This document shows, piece by piece, positions 17,204 to 25,793 of a DNA stretch of 64,000 bases. The stretch is from assembly GCF_016793825.1 (NCBI RefSeq), contig NZ_JAEULM010000003.1, forward strand, positions 88,864-152,863, in the 5' to 3' direction. This DNA is from Sphingopyxis sp. Lineage in GTDB: Bacteria > Pseudomonadota > Alphaproteobacteria > Sphingomonadales > Sphingomonadaceae. Each line of letters starts with the position of its first letter. Position 1 is the first letter of the stretch. The notes beneath the pieces were generated by a model. It was not told the origin of the DNA. It searched no databases and worked only from the letters and a program-made list of their open reading frames with translations. The position numbers and the translations under genes were made by a program.

Positions 17204-19375
17204 ATGCGCCGTTTTTCGAGGTTTGGCGTCGGCCATATCGCTCTTCTTGCCAGCACGGCCCTGATGCCCGCCGCGGTGCATGCACAGGATGCTCCCGCCC
17301 CGCAGGAACAGGACGACGTTGGCGTCGAGACGGTTCGCCAGGACGATGGCGCGATCATCGTCACCGCCCGCCGCTTCGTGCCGTCGGGTGCGATTACCGC
17401 GAGCAAGACCACCGCGCCGCTGATCGAGACGCCGCAGTCGGTGTCCGTGATTTCGCGCGACCAGATCGATCTTCTGAACTTCGTCGATGTGCAGCAGGCC
17501 GTGCGCTATACTGCGGGTGTCGTCGGCGAAAATTACGGGCCCGATCTCCGCTTCGATTTCATCACCCTCCGCGGCTTCATCCCCGACCAGTATATCGACG
17601 GGCTGAAGGCGCCGGTCAGCGCGACGATCGCCAATGTCGGCGTCGATCTGTACGGCTTCGAAGCGGTCGATGTGCTGAAGGGGCCGGCCGGCGTGCTGTA
17701 TGGCACGACCCCGCCGGGCGGGATCTACAACCTGACCAGTCGCCGCCCCTCGACGCAGACGGGCGGCGAGTTCCAGATCAAATATGGCACAGACGATTTC
17801 AAGCAGGCGGCGGGAACGATCACCGGCGAGCTTGCCAACGGGCTGAGCGCGCGCCTGACGGGCCTGTACCGCGATCGCGACAGCCAGACCGATTTCGTGA
17901 CCGCGCGACGCGCCTATGTCGCCCCGGCGGTCGCTTACGAGATTGGCCCCGATACCAAGATTACCGCCCTCGGCTATTATCAGTGGGATCGCGTCGAAGG
18001 CGATACCAACGGATTCCTGCCGGCGCTGGGCGTGCTGTATCCGAACCCCGTCGGCAAGGTCCGTCGCGGCACCAACCTTGGCGAGCCCGATTATAATTTC
18101 TATCGGCGCGAGCAATGGGGCGCAGGCTATGAATTCACGCACCGCTTTTCCCCGTCGCTGCGCTTTACGCAGAATGTGCGGTGGGGCGAGTATCACGAGT
18201 ATCAGCAGATCATCTATGGCACCTTCCTGAACGCCGACAATCGCACGGTGTCGCGCGCCAATTACCCATACAAGGACGATGTCGCGAACTTCACCGCCGA
18301 CAGCCGCTTCGATGGCAGTTTCGCGACGGGCGCGATCGAACACCGTCTTCTCGTCGGCCTCGATTATCGCAATTACCGCGAGGCGTCGGCGTTCGCGTTC
18401 GATTTCAACGTGCCGTCGATCGACCTGTTCAATCCGGTCTACAGCGCGACGCCGATCGCGGTGCCTGCGCTGACGACCACCTTCACCGATCAGCGGCTGA
18501 AGCAGACCGGGGTCTATCTGCAAGATCAGGCCAAGATCGGTAATTTCATCCTGACGCTGTCGGGTCGGCAGGACTGGGTGAACCTGACCAATTATGTGCC
18601 CGCAACGCCGGTCGAGACCAAGCAGGACAAGTTCACCTGGCGCGTCGGTGCGACCTATGTGACCGACGCGGGCATCGCGCCTTATGTCAGCTATGCGACA
18701 TCGTTCCTGCCTGTGGTCGGTGCGACCTTCACCGGCGATGCCTTTTCGCCCAGTTCGGGCGAACAGATCGAGGCCGGCGTGAAATATGACGCGCGCCTGC
18801 TGGACGATGTGAAACTGTTCGCGACGGCGGCGGTGTTCCGGATCGAGCAGACGAATGTCGTGACCGACGATCCCGACCAGATCAACCATCCGGGGGGCAA
18901 GGTTCAGGCCGGCGAAGTCGTTTCGAAGGGATTGGAACTGGAGGTCGTCACCCGAATTCGCGAGCAGCTTTCGATCAACGCCTCCTACAGCTATATCGAC
19001 GCGAAGATCACCAAGAGCAATTTCGCGCTCGAGGACAATGCGCGCCTGTCGGCGCAGCCCCGCCATAAGGCGTCGCTGTTCGTCGACTATACCAAGGCGA
19101 CCGGTTCGCTCGCCGGGGCCGGCGGCGGCTTCGGCATTCGACACCTGAGCAGCAGCCCGGGCAATGTTCCGTCGGTCTTCGTCCCGCTCGTTTACACCAG
19201 TCCGGCGGCGACGCTGTTCGACGCGACGCTGCATTATGACCTTCCGGGCTGGCGGATCGCGATCAACGGCAGCAATATCTTCGACAAGCGCTATGCGGGT
19301 CGTTGCACCAGCGCGATGGGCTGTTTCTTCGCGGAAGGGCGCCAGATCGTCGGTACGCTGACCAAGCGTTTCTGA
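17204..19375 (+). CDS. TonB-dependent siderophore receptor
   Basis: 723 residues from ATG 17204 (AAAAGGGA upstream). Signal peptide 1-27 ending VHAQ; TonB-box-like region DDGAIIVTARR near residue 50; plug domain with TPQSVSVISRDQIDLLNFVDVQQAVRYTAGV, YGFEAVDVLKGPAGVLYGTTPPGGIYNLTSRRP; and an outer-membrane beta-barrel ending in a terminal Phe (GTLTKRF). The plug signature (QSVSVISRDQI, GPAGVLYG) is that of ferric hydroxamate/siderophore receptors such as FhuA, FoxA and FpvA; the actual ligand is unknown. A strong terminator separates it from the convergent PepSY operon, which may reduce the imported ferric siderophore. Confidence 0.95.
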   Translation: MRRFSRFGVGHIALLASTALMPAAVHAQDAPAPQEQDDVGVETVRQDDGAIIVTARRFVPSGAITASKTTAPLIETPQSVSVISRDQIDLLNFVDVQQAVRYTAGVVGENYGPDLRFDFITLRGFIPDQYIDGLKAPVSATIANVGVDLYGFEAVDVLKGPAGVLYGTTPPGGIYNLTSRRPSTQTGGEFQIKYGTDDFKQAAGTITGELANGLSARLTGLYRDRDSQTDFVTARRAYVAPAVAYEIGPDTKITALGYYQWDRVEGDTNGFLPALGVLYPNPVGKVRRGTNLGEPDYNFYRREQWGAGYEFTHRFSPSLRFTQNVRWGEYHEYQQIIYGTFLNADNRTVSRANYPYKDDVANFTADSRFDGSFATGAIEHRLLVGLDYRNYREASAFAFDFNVPSIDLFNPVYSATPIAVPALTTTFTDQRLKQTGVYLQDQAKIGNFILTLSGRQDWVNLTNYVPATPVETKQDKFTWRVGATYVTDAGIAPYVSYATSFLPVVGATFTGDAFSPSSGEQIEAGVKYDARLLDDVKLFATAAVFRIEQTNVVTDDPDQINHPGGKVQAGEVVSKGLELEVVTRIREQLSINASYSYIDAKITKSNFALEDNARLSAQPRHKASLFVDYTKATGSLAGAGGGFGIRHLSSSPGNVPSVFVPLVYTSPAATLFDATLHYDLPGWRIAINGSNIFDKRYAGRCTSAMGCFFAEGRQIVGTLTKRF

Positions 19376-19404
19376 GCCGGCGCCGGCAAGACCGCCTGTG
19401 ACAG

Positions 19405-19436
19405 GGGCCGCGGAGTAAATGCTCCGCGGCCCTTTT
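19405..19436. terminator. Strong hairpin terminator between convergent iron genes
   Basis: Perfect 11-bp stem GGGCCGCGGAG / CTCCGCGGCCC (19405-19415, 19422-19432), loop TAAATG, followed by TTTT on the plus strand. It terminates the TonB receptor and could also act on the minus-strand small membrane protein gene. Confidence 0.93.
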
Positions 19437-19457
19437 CGTCTCCCGATGTCCCAACCT

Positions 19458-19637
19458 CTAGGCGCGCCGGTTCCGCATCGCCCAGCCGACCACAAGAACG
19501 GGTATCGCAAGCGCCGCCCATGCCGCAACGTCGCGAAGGCCGTCGCCGGTCAGCGCGACGACGAGCCCGACGATACTGACAAGCGCGAGGGCGACGGGCA
19601 GCGCGAAGATGGCGCGGAGACTGCCGGGTTTCGTCAT
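19458..19637 (-). CDS. Small two-helix membrane protein
   Basis: 59 residues (starting MTKPGSLRAIF), with two transmembrane helices (about 10-30 and 38-54) and a basic C-terminus. The ATG overlaps the stop of the PepSY gene (ATGA at 19634-19637), so expression is coupled. Similar tiny membrane proteins often accompany PepSY reductase-like proteins in iron uptake loci; a direct function is unknown. Confidence 0.75.
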   Translation of the reverse strand: MTKPGSLRAIFALPVALALVSIVGLVVALTGDGLRDVAAWAALAIPVLVVGWAMRNRRA

Positions 19638-20800
19638 TCGGCGGGCGCCAGGTCGCCGCCGCTCTCGACCTCGCGGACAAGCGCGTCGGTGCCCGAGCGG
19701 CGCTTGCCGAGCCAGAGATAGAGGCCCGAGCCGAGGATGATCATGGTGAACAGCGTCAGGATCGCCCACAGCATCTTGAGCGGCAGTCCGCCATAGTCGC
19801 CGAAGTGGAGCGGCTGCGAAAGCGCGAGCGCCTTGGTGTACCAGGGCATCGGCCGCGCGTCGGTGAACGCCCCCGTTTCGGCATCGATCAGCGCCGATGT
19901 CAGCAACCGCTCGGTCAGCGGCGTGTTGCCCTGAAAGAAGACGGCATAATGGTGCTTGCTGGAAAAGCCGCCGCCCGGGAAGGCGATGAACTGGGGATTG
20001 TTGCCGGGGATCGCCTTGCGTGCGGCCGCCATCGCGCGGTCGATCGAACCATAGCGGTCGGGCGTGACTGCGCCCTGTCCGGCATAAGCCTTCGTCATTT
20101 CGGCCAACTCGGTGGCTTGCCAATATTGGAATATCGGGGTCGCGAGCGCGTTGATCACCCCGGTGGCGCCGACCACGGTCATCCACGCCAGTGCGACGAT
20201 GCCGAGCAGGTTGTGATAGTCGAGCCACTTCAGCCGGGCGCTGCGTGACACGCGCAAGGTCCCGAAATCGAGTTTGCGCATGAAGGGGGCGTACAGCACG
20301 ACGCCCGAAGCGATCGCGATCACGAAGAACAGCCCCATCAGCCCGAGAAAGAGCATGCCGGGCAGGCCGAGGAACATGTCGGTGTGGAGCTGGAGAAGGA
20401 AATGCATCACGCCGCCCTCGTCGGCGGCGCTGATCATATTTCCGGTGGAGCGGTCGAAAATCAGCAGCGTCATGTCCTCGGCCGGGGAGTCGGGCCGCGG
20501 CGCGGTGGTGATCGTCATCGACGGCTGATCATTGTCGAACGCCATGAAGACCGGCACTTCGCCGGGCCGGGCGGCAAGCGCTTTGGCGAGCATCTCGTCG
20601 AGCGGCCTGAGACCTGGCGCCTCGCCCGAAGATCCTGTGCCCGGCAGTCCGAACTGTAGCTGGCCCTCGGAAATCTCGTCGATCTCGTGATGAAAGATTA
20701 GCGGCAGGCCGGTGACGCACAGCATCAACAGAAAGGCGGTGCAGACGATGCTCGTCCATTTGTGGATCAGAAACCATGCGCGGATGGTCGAGCGTTGCAT
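19634..20800 (-). CDS. PepSY-associated TM domain protein (iron uptake-linked)
   Basis: 388 residues. N-terminal helix RAWFLIHKWTSIVCTAFLLMLCVTGLPLIFHHEI (heme-side His pattern HKW and HHEI), a periplasmic PepSY portion (about 80-150), two further helices (150-225), a second periplasmic domain with VTPDRYGSIDRAMAAARKAIPG, and a C-terminal helix. PF03929 proteins of this form are thought to reduce ferric siderophores at the inner membrane. It is convergent with the siderophore receptor and coupled to the 59-residue protein. Confidence 0.88.
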   Translation of the reverse strand: MQRSTIRAWFLIHKWTSIVCTAFLLMLCVTGLPLIFHHEIDEISEGQLQFGLPGTGSSGEAPGLRPLDEMLAKALAARPGEVPVFMAFDNDQPSMTITTAPRPDSPAEDMTLLIFDRSTGNMISAADEGGVMHFLLQLHTDMFLGLPGMLFLGLMGLFFVIAIASGVVLYAPFMRKLDFGTLRVSRSARLKWLDYHNLLGIVALAWMTVVGATGVINALATPIFQYWQATELAEMTKAYAGQGAVTPDRYGSIDRAMAAARKAIPGNNPQFIAFPGGGFSSKHHYAVFFQGNTPLTERLLTSALIDAETGAFTDARPMPWYTKALALSQPLHFGDYGGLPLKMLWAILTLFTMIILGSGLYLWLGKRRSGTDALVREVESGGDLAPAE

Positions 20801-21014
20801 CAGGGGAACCCAGCGATGTTGCGAGTGACCATCGACGAATGCCTATGGGCGCGTCGGTGGTTTGACAACCCGCTTCGCATGGAGGATCGCGCTCATGCGG
20901 ATCGCCTGTCTGTCATCCGGGTCATCGGTAGCGGCGAAGAACGCGGTTAACGGTCTTTTCATGCGCGCGGCGTACCGCTGATTGCGGAGGGGCCGCTCGC
21001 ACTGGGGATTTGGA

Positions 21015-21485
21015 ATGCACAAGACGCGCGAATTGGAGCGGTTGCGCGCCGAACATGCGGCGCTTGCGACGCTGTCGCGATTCCTGATGGAGATGGTCGC
21101 GGAGGCAGCGCCCCCGCGTGCAACCGAACTGGCCGCGGTGCGCGGGATGCTCCGCGAAACGCTGGTCCGCCATCTGAAATGCGAGGACTGGGCACTGTAT
21201 CCTCGCCTGCGCGGGACAGGCGATCTCGATATCAACCGGCTGGCGAAGGGCTTCGTCGATGAAATGGGCCAGCTGGCGGGCGATTTCGAGGCATATGACG
21301 CGCGCTGGACCGCCGACTCCATTGAGCGCCGCTGGGGCTGTTTCTGTGCGGAAACGACGATCATCGTCGATGCCTTGGAAACGCGGATCGAACGCGAGGA
21401 TCGCGACCTGTATCCCGTTGCCGAACGCATGGCGACGATCGAAGCCGAGCGTGCCGAATGGCGGCGGGCGCGGCGTGCCGTCTAG
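21015..21485 (+). CDS. Hemerythrin-domain protein
   Basis: 156 residues, all alpha-helical, beginning MHKTRELERLRAEHAALATL. H14 (EH), the RHLKCEDWALYP motif (H-x3-E) and the ETRIEREDRDLYPVAERM segment (E-x-D) give a hemerythrin-like set of His and acidic ligands in a four-helix bundle, although the set is degenerate. Such proteins bind a diiron site and sense or carry oxygen or nitric oxide. Its stop codon is inside a TAGGGTC motif that may be a relic of an inserted element (see 21483-21529). An alternative TTG start lies at 20982. Confidence 0.75.
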   Translation: MHKTRELERLRAEHAALATLSRFLMEMVAEAAPPRATELAAVRGMLRETLVRHLKCEDWALYPRLRGTGDLDINRLAKGFVDEMGQLAGDFEAYDARWTADSIERRWGCFCAETTIIVDALETRIEREDRDLYPVAERMATIEAERAEWRRARRAV

Positions 21486-21529
21486 GGTCAGGACCTTAGC
21501 CCTGACTTGCCCCCTGGGCGCCGACCCTA
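21483..21529. repeat. TA-flanked 45-bp segment with MITE-like termini
   Basis: The segment starts TAGGGTCAGGACC (21483-21495) and ends GGCGCCGACCCTA (21517-21529). Its two ends are partial inverted repeats (TAGGGTC, then GG), and the left end is identical over 13 bases to the terminal repeat of the element at 42842-43107 on its right-hand side. It supplies the stop codons of both converging genes. A small hairpin (GTCAGG/CCTGAC, 21487-21506) could alternatively serve as a weak terminator. Confidence 0.45.
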
Positions 21530-24463
21530 ACGGTCGCGGTTGGTGACCAGCGTGAAGGGCGCCCAGCTAGCCGGATGGGCCCAATGGGGCTTCCAGCCGT
21601 CGACCACGCTGCCGTCCGGATGCTTGCCGGTGCGGACCGCTTCCATCGCCGCCGCGAGCGCGCGCGCAGGCGTAGCGCCATCATTGGACAAGGTTTCGAC
21701 GATCAGCGCCGCGGTGGCGTCGTCGGCGACGCGCCAGTGGCTGGCGAGCAGATTGCCCGACCCGGCGTAGAGGAAGCTGCGCGCGAGGCTGGACAGCGAT
21801 TCGCCGCTTGCGCCCGCCTCGACCCCCGGCGTTGCCGTGTTGCAGGCCGACAGGACGACCCATTTGGCGCTGAGCGACAGCGCCGCGGCTTCGCTGGCGG
21901 TCAGAAGGCCGTCGTCCTCGGCGCTTGCGGTGCCGGGGGGTGTCAGCACGAGGCCCGGTTCCGATCCGATCCCCATTTCATGGGGCAGCAGGCCATGCGT
22001 TGCGAAGACGACGGTGACCGCGCGCGGCAGGTCGGTGTCGGCCTTGAGCGCCGTCTCGGTCGCCTCGGCGCCGAGCCGCGCGCCGCGGCCTTTGCCGATC
22101 GTTGCCGAAAGCCTGGTGAGTTCCATCGCGGTCCCCGGAAGCGGGGCGAGGCGGCGAAGCTTGTCGACCGATGCCATCGTCTTGTCGCCGTTCGCTTCGG
22201 TGAAGCCCGACCCGCGAACCCCGACGCCGCCGCGTCGCCGAAGCCCACCCCCGCGGTCGTCGCTTCCCGCGCCGGTCGGGCCGCTGCCCAGCAGCACTGG
22301 GGCGCCATAGGCGACAAGCGGCGGCCGCGTGGCGGCATCGGCGGGCGCCTCGCGCTGCGCCAGCGCCAGTGCGCTGACCGACGGCAGCGTGATGAAGCGG
22401 TAGCGCTTGCCGAGCCATTCGGTCGCCTCGAGGTCTGCGACGGCGCCGCTTTCGGCATCGCCCTTCGGCGCTTTCGCGACGAGCGCGGCAAGGGGCAGCC
22501 CGGCGATCGGACCGCTGACGACATTATAGACCCGCCCCTGTTGCGGGAGGGCCGCCGCCACCGGCGCGATCAACTGTTGGTACAGGCGATAGGCGGCCGC
22601 GCGGTCGTAGCGTGGATAGCGTTCGTCGATCACGCTTTTGGTGCCGCGGTTTTCGGCGGCGAGCAGGTCGTTATAGTCGGCGAGCGAGCAACTGTTTTCA
22701 TCGATCCGGCACTTCAACCGCGCGACGTCGGCGGCGATGGGTGCGGCGCCGTTGTCGACGCGGTGCCAGAGCGCCTTTTTCTTCGAGATCGCGAAGGCAT
22801 AATGATGTCCCTCCGACGGCAGCAGCATCAGCACCGCCTCGTCGGGTGCGAGCAGGGCCTGCACCGCTGCGACATCGATCGATTTTGGGGCCACGAGCGT
22901 CGCATAGTCGGGAAACTCGGCGGCGATGCGCGCGTCGAGCGGGGCGAGCCCGGCGGCTGCGTCGTCGAGCTGTCGGCGCAGTGTCGCGGCGCGCGCTTCG
23001 TCGCTGCCCAGCGATTGCTCGCGGTAGCGCTGACTGAGCGACACCACCGCCTGTGCAGCATCCTGCCGCTGGCGGACGAGTGCGCCGAGCGGGCCGCTGC
23101 CCGCGATGTCGCGCGCCGCCGCCTCGTTGATCGCATCGCCTGCGTCGGTCAGGGTAAGGTCCTGTGCGGCAAGGAAGGCGGGCCGTATGGTATCGGCCTT
23201 TTCGGCGCTGCGCGCCGCCCAACCCGAAGCCATAACCATGTCGAACGCGCCCGATAGCGGGTTGCGGCGCGTCCCTTTCGCGACCGCCTTGGCAAGCGCG
23301 ACGACCACGGGATTGGCGCTGCCGCCGTTGAACCCGGCATCGCGTTTGGCGCGCAGGCGGTCGGCCGCCTCGACCGCTGCGGCGAGGCCGTCGCTTTCCC
23401 TGCCCTTGACCTGCGCGCGCGCGCGGGCGAGCGTGGTGAGCAGGATGATCGTATCGTCGGTCCGACCACTCCAGGGGCCGGATTCGGCGGCGCGCTGCAA
23501 CGGCAGCGCTTCCTCGAAATAGGGCAGGGCTTCGCTCGCCTTGCCCTGCCCGAGCAGGGCCAGCGCATAATTATAGCGCGATTTCTGGGTGCTGATATCG
23601 TCGCGCCCATTCAGCTTTTCGCTGGCGACCGCAGCGAGGCGGCCAGGTTCTTCCGCTGCCGCGAAGCGGCCGGCGATATTGCGGTAATAGCTGATCTGGT
23701 TGTTCGCGAACTGCGTGTGGCGCACATGCCCATCGACCATCGCAAGAGTCTCGGCGAACCGCCGGTCGGCCTCTTCGTCGCGGCGGGCGAGCGTCAGCGC
23801 CTCGGCATAGGTGAGTTGCAGCTCCCAATAGTCCTGCTCCACGCCGGCCGCGTCGAGTTCGGCATAGGTGTCGTCGAGCGCGCGGAGAAATTCATCCTGC
23901 CGCCCTTCCGCCAGCAGCGGCAGGCCGGTGATCTGGATCGAGCTGCGCGCGCTGCTGGCCCAACTGCTCGACAGCAGCCCGAGCTGGGCGGCGCGGCGGT
24001 GAACGAGCCGGGCGTGCGCGAGCTGATCGTCATAGGGTAACCCGGCCGTCATCCAGTCGAGAAACATCAGTTCGCCCTTGTGATCACCCGCTTCGCGGAA
24101 GCGGTTGGCGTGGCTCCGGATCCGGTCGACGACCCGGCGATAGTCGGCACCGCCCTGTTCGCGTTTGTCACCGCTCATGAAGATCCACAGCGTGGTGTCG
24201 GCGTCGAACCGCGTGCGCCGCGACAGCCGGTCGTGGTATTTCGCGACGATATCGACCAGTTCGATCCCGACCTCGACCGTTTGCGGACCCCATACTGCCT
24301 GATAGCGATCGAGCACCGCGTTGACGGCGCGGTTCGCCTCATCGTCGCATTCGCCCTTCGCGTTTTCGGCGCAGGCCAGTGGTTCGGCAGCTCTGGCGTA
24401 AAGCTGGGCGGGGACGGCTAGCGGCAAGGCGGCCAGAACGGCAAGGGCACGGCGTATCGTCAT
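21527..24463 (-). CDS. Exported CHAT-domain protein with TPR region
   Basis: 978 residues. Signal peptide 1-27 (ALAVLAALPLAVPAQLYARA). Residues ~35-560 are helical, with TPR-like units (YWELQLTYAEALTLARRDEEADRRF, YNYALALLGQGKASEALPYFEEAL) and a coiled segment. Residues ~600-975 are a CHAT (caspase HetF-associated) peptidase domain with the dyad His823 (FATHGLLPHE) and Cys874 (LSACNTATPG), and the conserved AGSGNLLASHWRVADDATAAL. CHAT proteins are caspase-like proteases; TPR-CHAT pairs occur in separase-like and defence proteins. Here there is no neighbouring effector gene, and the signal peptide puts it outside the cytoplasm. Start ATG at 24463; the codon at 24466 is TTG. Confidence 0.9.
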   Translation of the reverse strand: MTIRRALAVLAALPLAVPAQLYARAAEPLACAENAKGECDDEANRAVNAVLDRYQAVWGPQTVEVGIELVDIVAKYHDRLSRRTRFDADTTLWIFMSGDKREQGGADYRRVVDRIRSHANRFREAGDHKGELMFLDWMTAGLPYDDQLAHARLVHRRAAQLGLLSSSWASSARSSIQITGLPLLAEGRQDEFLRALDDTYAELDAAGVEQDYWELQLTYAEALTLARRDEEADRRFAETLAMVDGHVRHTQFANNQISYYRNIAGRFAAAEEPGRLAAVASEKLNGRDDISTQKSRYNYALALLGQGKASEALPYFEEALPLQRAAESGPWSGRTDDTIILLTTLARARAQVKGRESDGLAAAVEAADRLRAKRDAGFNGGSANPVVVALAKAVAKGTRRNPLSGAFDMVMASGWAARSAEKADTIRPAFLAAQDLTLTDAGDAINEAAARDIAGSGPLGALVRQRQDAAQAVVSLSQRYREQSLGSDEARAATLRRQLDDAAAGLAPLDARIAAEFPDYATLVAPKSIDVAAVQALLAPDEAVLMLLPSEGHHYAFAISKKKALWHRVDNGAAPIAADVARLKCRIDENSCSLADYNDLLAAENRGTKSVIDERYPRYDRAAAYRLYQQLIAPVAAALPQQGRVYNVVSGPIAGLPLAALVAKAPKGDAESGAVADLEATEWLGKRYRFITLPSVSALALAQREAPADAATRPPLVAYGAPVLLGSGPTGAGSDDRGGGLRRRGGVGVRGSGFTEANGDKTMASVDKLRRLAPLPGTAMELTRLSATIGKGRGARLGAEATETALKADTDLPRAVTVVFATHGLLPHEMGIGSEPGLVLTPPGTASAEDDGLLTASEAAALSLSAKWVVLSACNTATPGVEAGASGESLSSLARSFLYAGSGNLLASHWRVADDATAALIVETLSNDGATPARALAAAMEAVRTGKHPDGSVVDGWKPHWAHPASWAPFTLVTNRDR

Positions 24464-24648
24464 CAAAGACTGTCCTGCGATACGCGACCCGCAGGCCTTA
24501 TCGGCGGCGCGGCGACCGAGCGCAAGGGCGCGATACGATCCCCGAGCCGGTCCGTCGATCGCACGCTTTCCTGCATGGATGGACGACCCGGCGCTTGATT
24601 TGCGGCGCGTGCTCGCCTAGCGGCAGCGGCAGAAAACGGAGATTCCAG

Positions 24649-24930
24649 ATGACCGACACGCCCCCCGACCATTTGTCGACCAACCCGCGTTCGCCCCATT
24701 TCGACATGGAGGTGCTGCAGCGCGGAATCGGTATTCGCTTCAAGGGCCAGGAGCGGACCGACGTCGAGGAATATTCGATTTCGGAAGGCTGGATCCGCGT
24801 CGCTGCGGGCAAGTCGAAGGACCGGTTCGGCCAGCCGATGACGATCAAGTTATCGGGTGAGGTCGTGGCCTGGTTCGAAGATATCGCGGCAGAAGGCGGC
24901 GCAGAAGACGGAGCGGGCGACGAAGCCTGA
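24649..24930 (+). CDS. DUF3297 family protein
   Basis: 93 residues beginning MTDTPPDHLSTNPRSPHFD. The motif series HFDMEVLQRGIGIRFKG, VEEYSISEGWIRVAAGKSKDRFGQPMTIKL and VVAWFED is the full DUF3297 signature, a short family common in alpha- and gammaproteobacteria with no known function. The start at 24649 follows CGGAGAT; upstream codons in frame belong to the antisense of the CHAT gene. Acidic Gly/Ala tail. Confidence 0.9.
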   Translation: MTDTPPDHLSTNPRSPHFDMEVLQRGIGIRFKGQERTDVEEYSISEGWIRVAAGKSKDRFGQPMTIKLSGEVVAWFEDIAAEGGAEDGAGDEA

Positions 24931-24939
24931 CGCCCATCG

Positions 24940-24961
24940 CCCCTCCCGCTGGCGGGAGGGG
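24940..24961. repeat. Short GC-rich palindrome, dispersed repeat unit
   Basis: CCCCTCCCGC / GCGGGAGGGG with a TG loop, between the convergent DUF3297 and CHAP genes. The same arm sequence recurs in the larger inverted repeat at 36023-36126. No T-tract, so more likely a dispersed repeat than a classical terminator. Confidence 0.7.
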
Positions 24962-24993
24962 GCGCAAATTCCGTATTTGGTCGGGGTTTCGGC

Positions 24994-25560
24994 CTAGCTG
25001 CCGAGCGAAGCGGCGACGATTTCGAGCCCGTTGCCCGGCTTCCAGTTGTTGCTTGCCCACACCGGTGCGTCGAACGCCCTGGTGTCGGGGCGCGCGTTGC
25101 CGCCGGCATAGATGAAGCCCTGCACCGGGTTGGCGCGCAGTCCGAGGTCGCCGATCGGGGCGTACCAGACGCGAACCATGCTCCAGTCGCCACGGTCGCT
25201 GACATCGACGACGCGGACATTCCGTTCGATCTGGCCGCGACGGCCGCCGATCGGCGACCAGTTGGCGTGGTCGATCAGGATTTCGCGGTCGCTGACCACC
25301 TTCTTGACGACGGCGACGTGGCCGAGCGGCATACCAGCCGTGCTGGCAAAGGCCATGACGGCGCCCTTGCGGGGTTCCTGGCCGCGATCATATTCGCCAG
25401 CCGCCTGCGCCCACCAGGTCTTCGCATTGCCGCGAATGTCGACGCCCGATTCGGCGCGGGCGAAGGGGACGCATTGCAGATAGTCGCGGGCGGTGGCCGG
25501 GACGCTGGCCAGCAGCGAGGCACACAGGGCAAATGCACCCAGAAAGCGACGATGAAACAT
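24994..25560 (-). CDS. Exported CHAP-domain peptidoglycan hydrolase
   Basis: 188 residues with a signal peptide (1-24, cleavage near ATARD). The CHAP catalytic pattern is seen: Cys30 in YLQCVPFAR, His81 in GMPLGHVAVV, and a polar third residue in DHANW (about N100). CHAP enzymes are cysteine amidases or endopeptidases that cut peptidoglycan in cell separation or remodelling. The domain fills the whole mature protein and there is no cell-wall-binding module. About 230 bases without a gene separate it from the next gene upstream; nothing recognisable was found there. Confidence 0.9.
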   Translation of the reverse strand: MFHRRFLGAFALCASLLASVPATARDYLQCVPFARAESGVDIRGNAKTWWAQAAGEYDRGQEPRKGAVMAFASTAGMPLGHVAVVKKVVSDREILIDHANWSPIGGRRGQIERNVRVVDVSDRGDWSMVRVWYAPIGDLGLRANPVQGFIYAGGNARPDTRAFDAPVWASNNWKPGNGLEIVAASLGS

Positions 25561-25793
25561 GGAAGGCGACCCCCGATTGGCTTGTCTTCAAGCGTTGGAG
25601 CGTCTGTGCCGCAGGTGCCCGAAGCCACCAACCCGATAGCGGTGAATTGCGCCCATGATGCGGTGAATGGGGGAACCTTTTGTTAAGCTGTTCAGCTCGT
25701 CGCGCGATGCGTTCGACTGGTCGTTCACCGCGCAGGTCGTGATCGGTTTACCTCCCGATCGTTACCCGCTGATCGGGCGGTCGCGACAGGGAA

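Noticed and set aside
17183-19528. 781-codon minus-strand frame opposite the siderophore receptor
   Set aside because: Antisense of a clear TonB receptor; composition matches a shadow frame.
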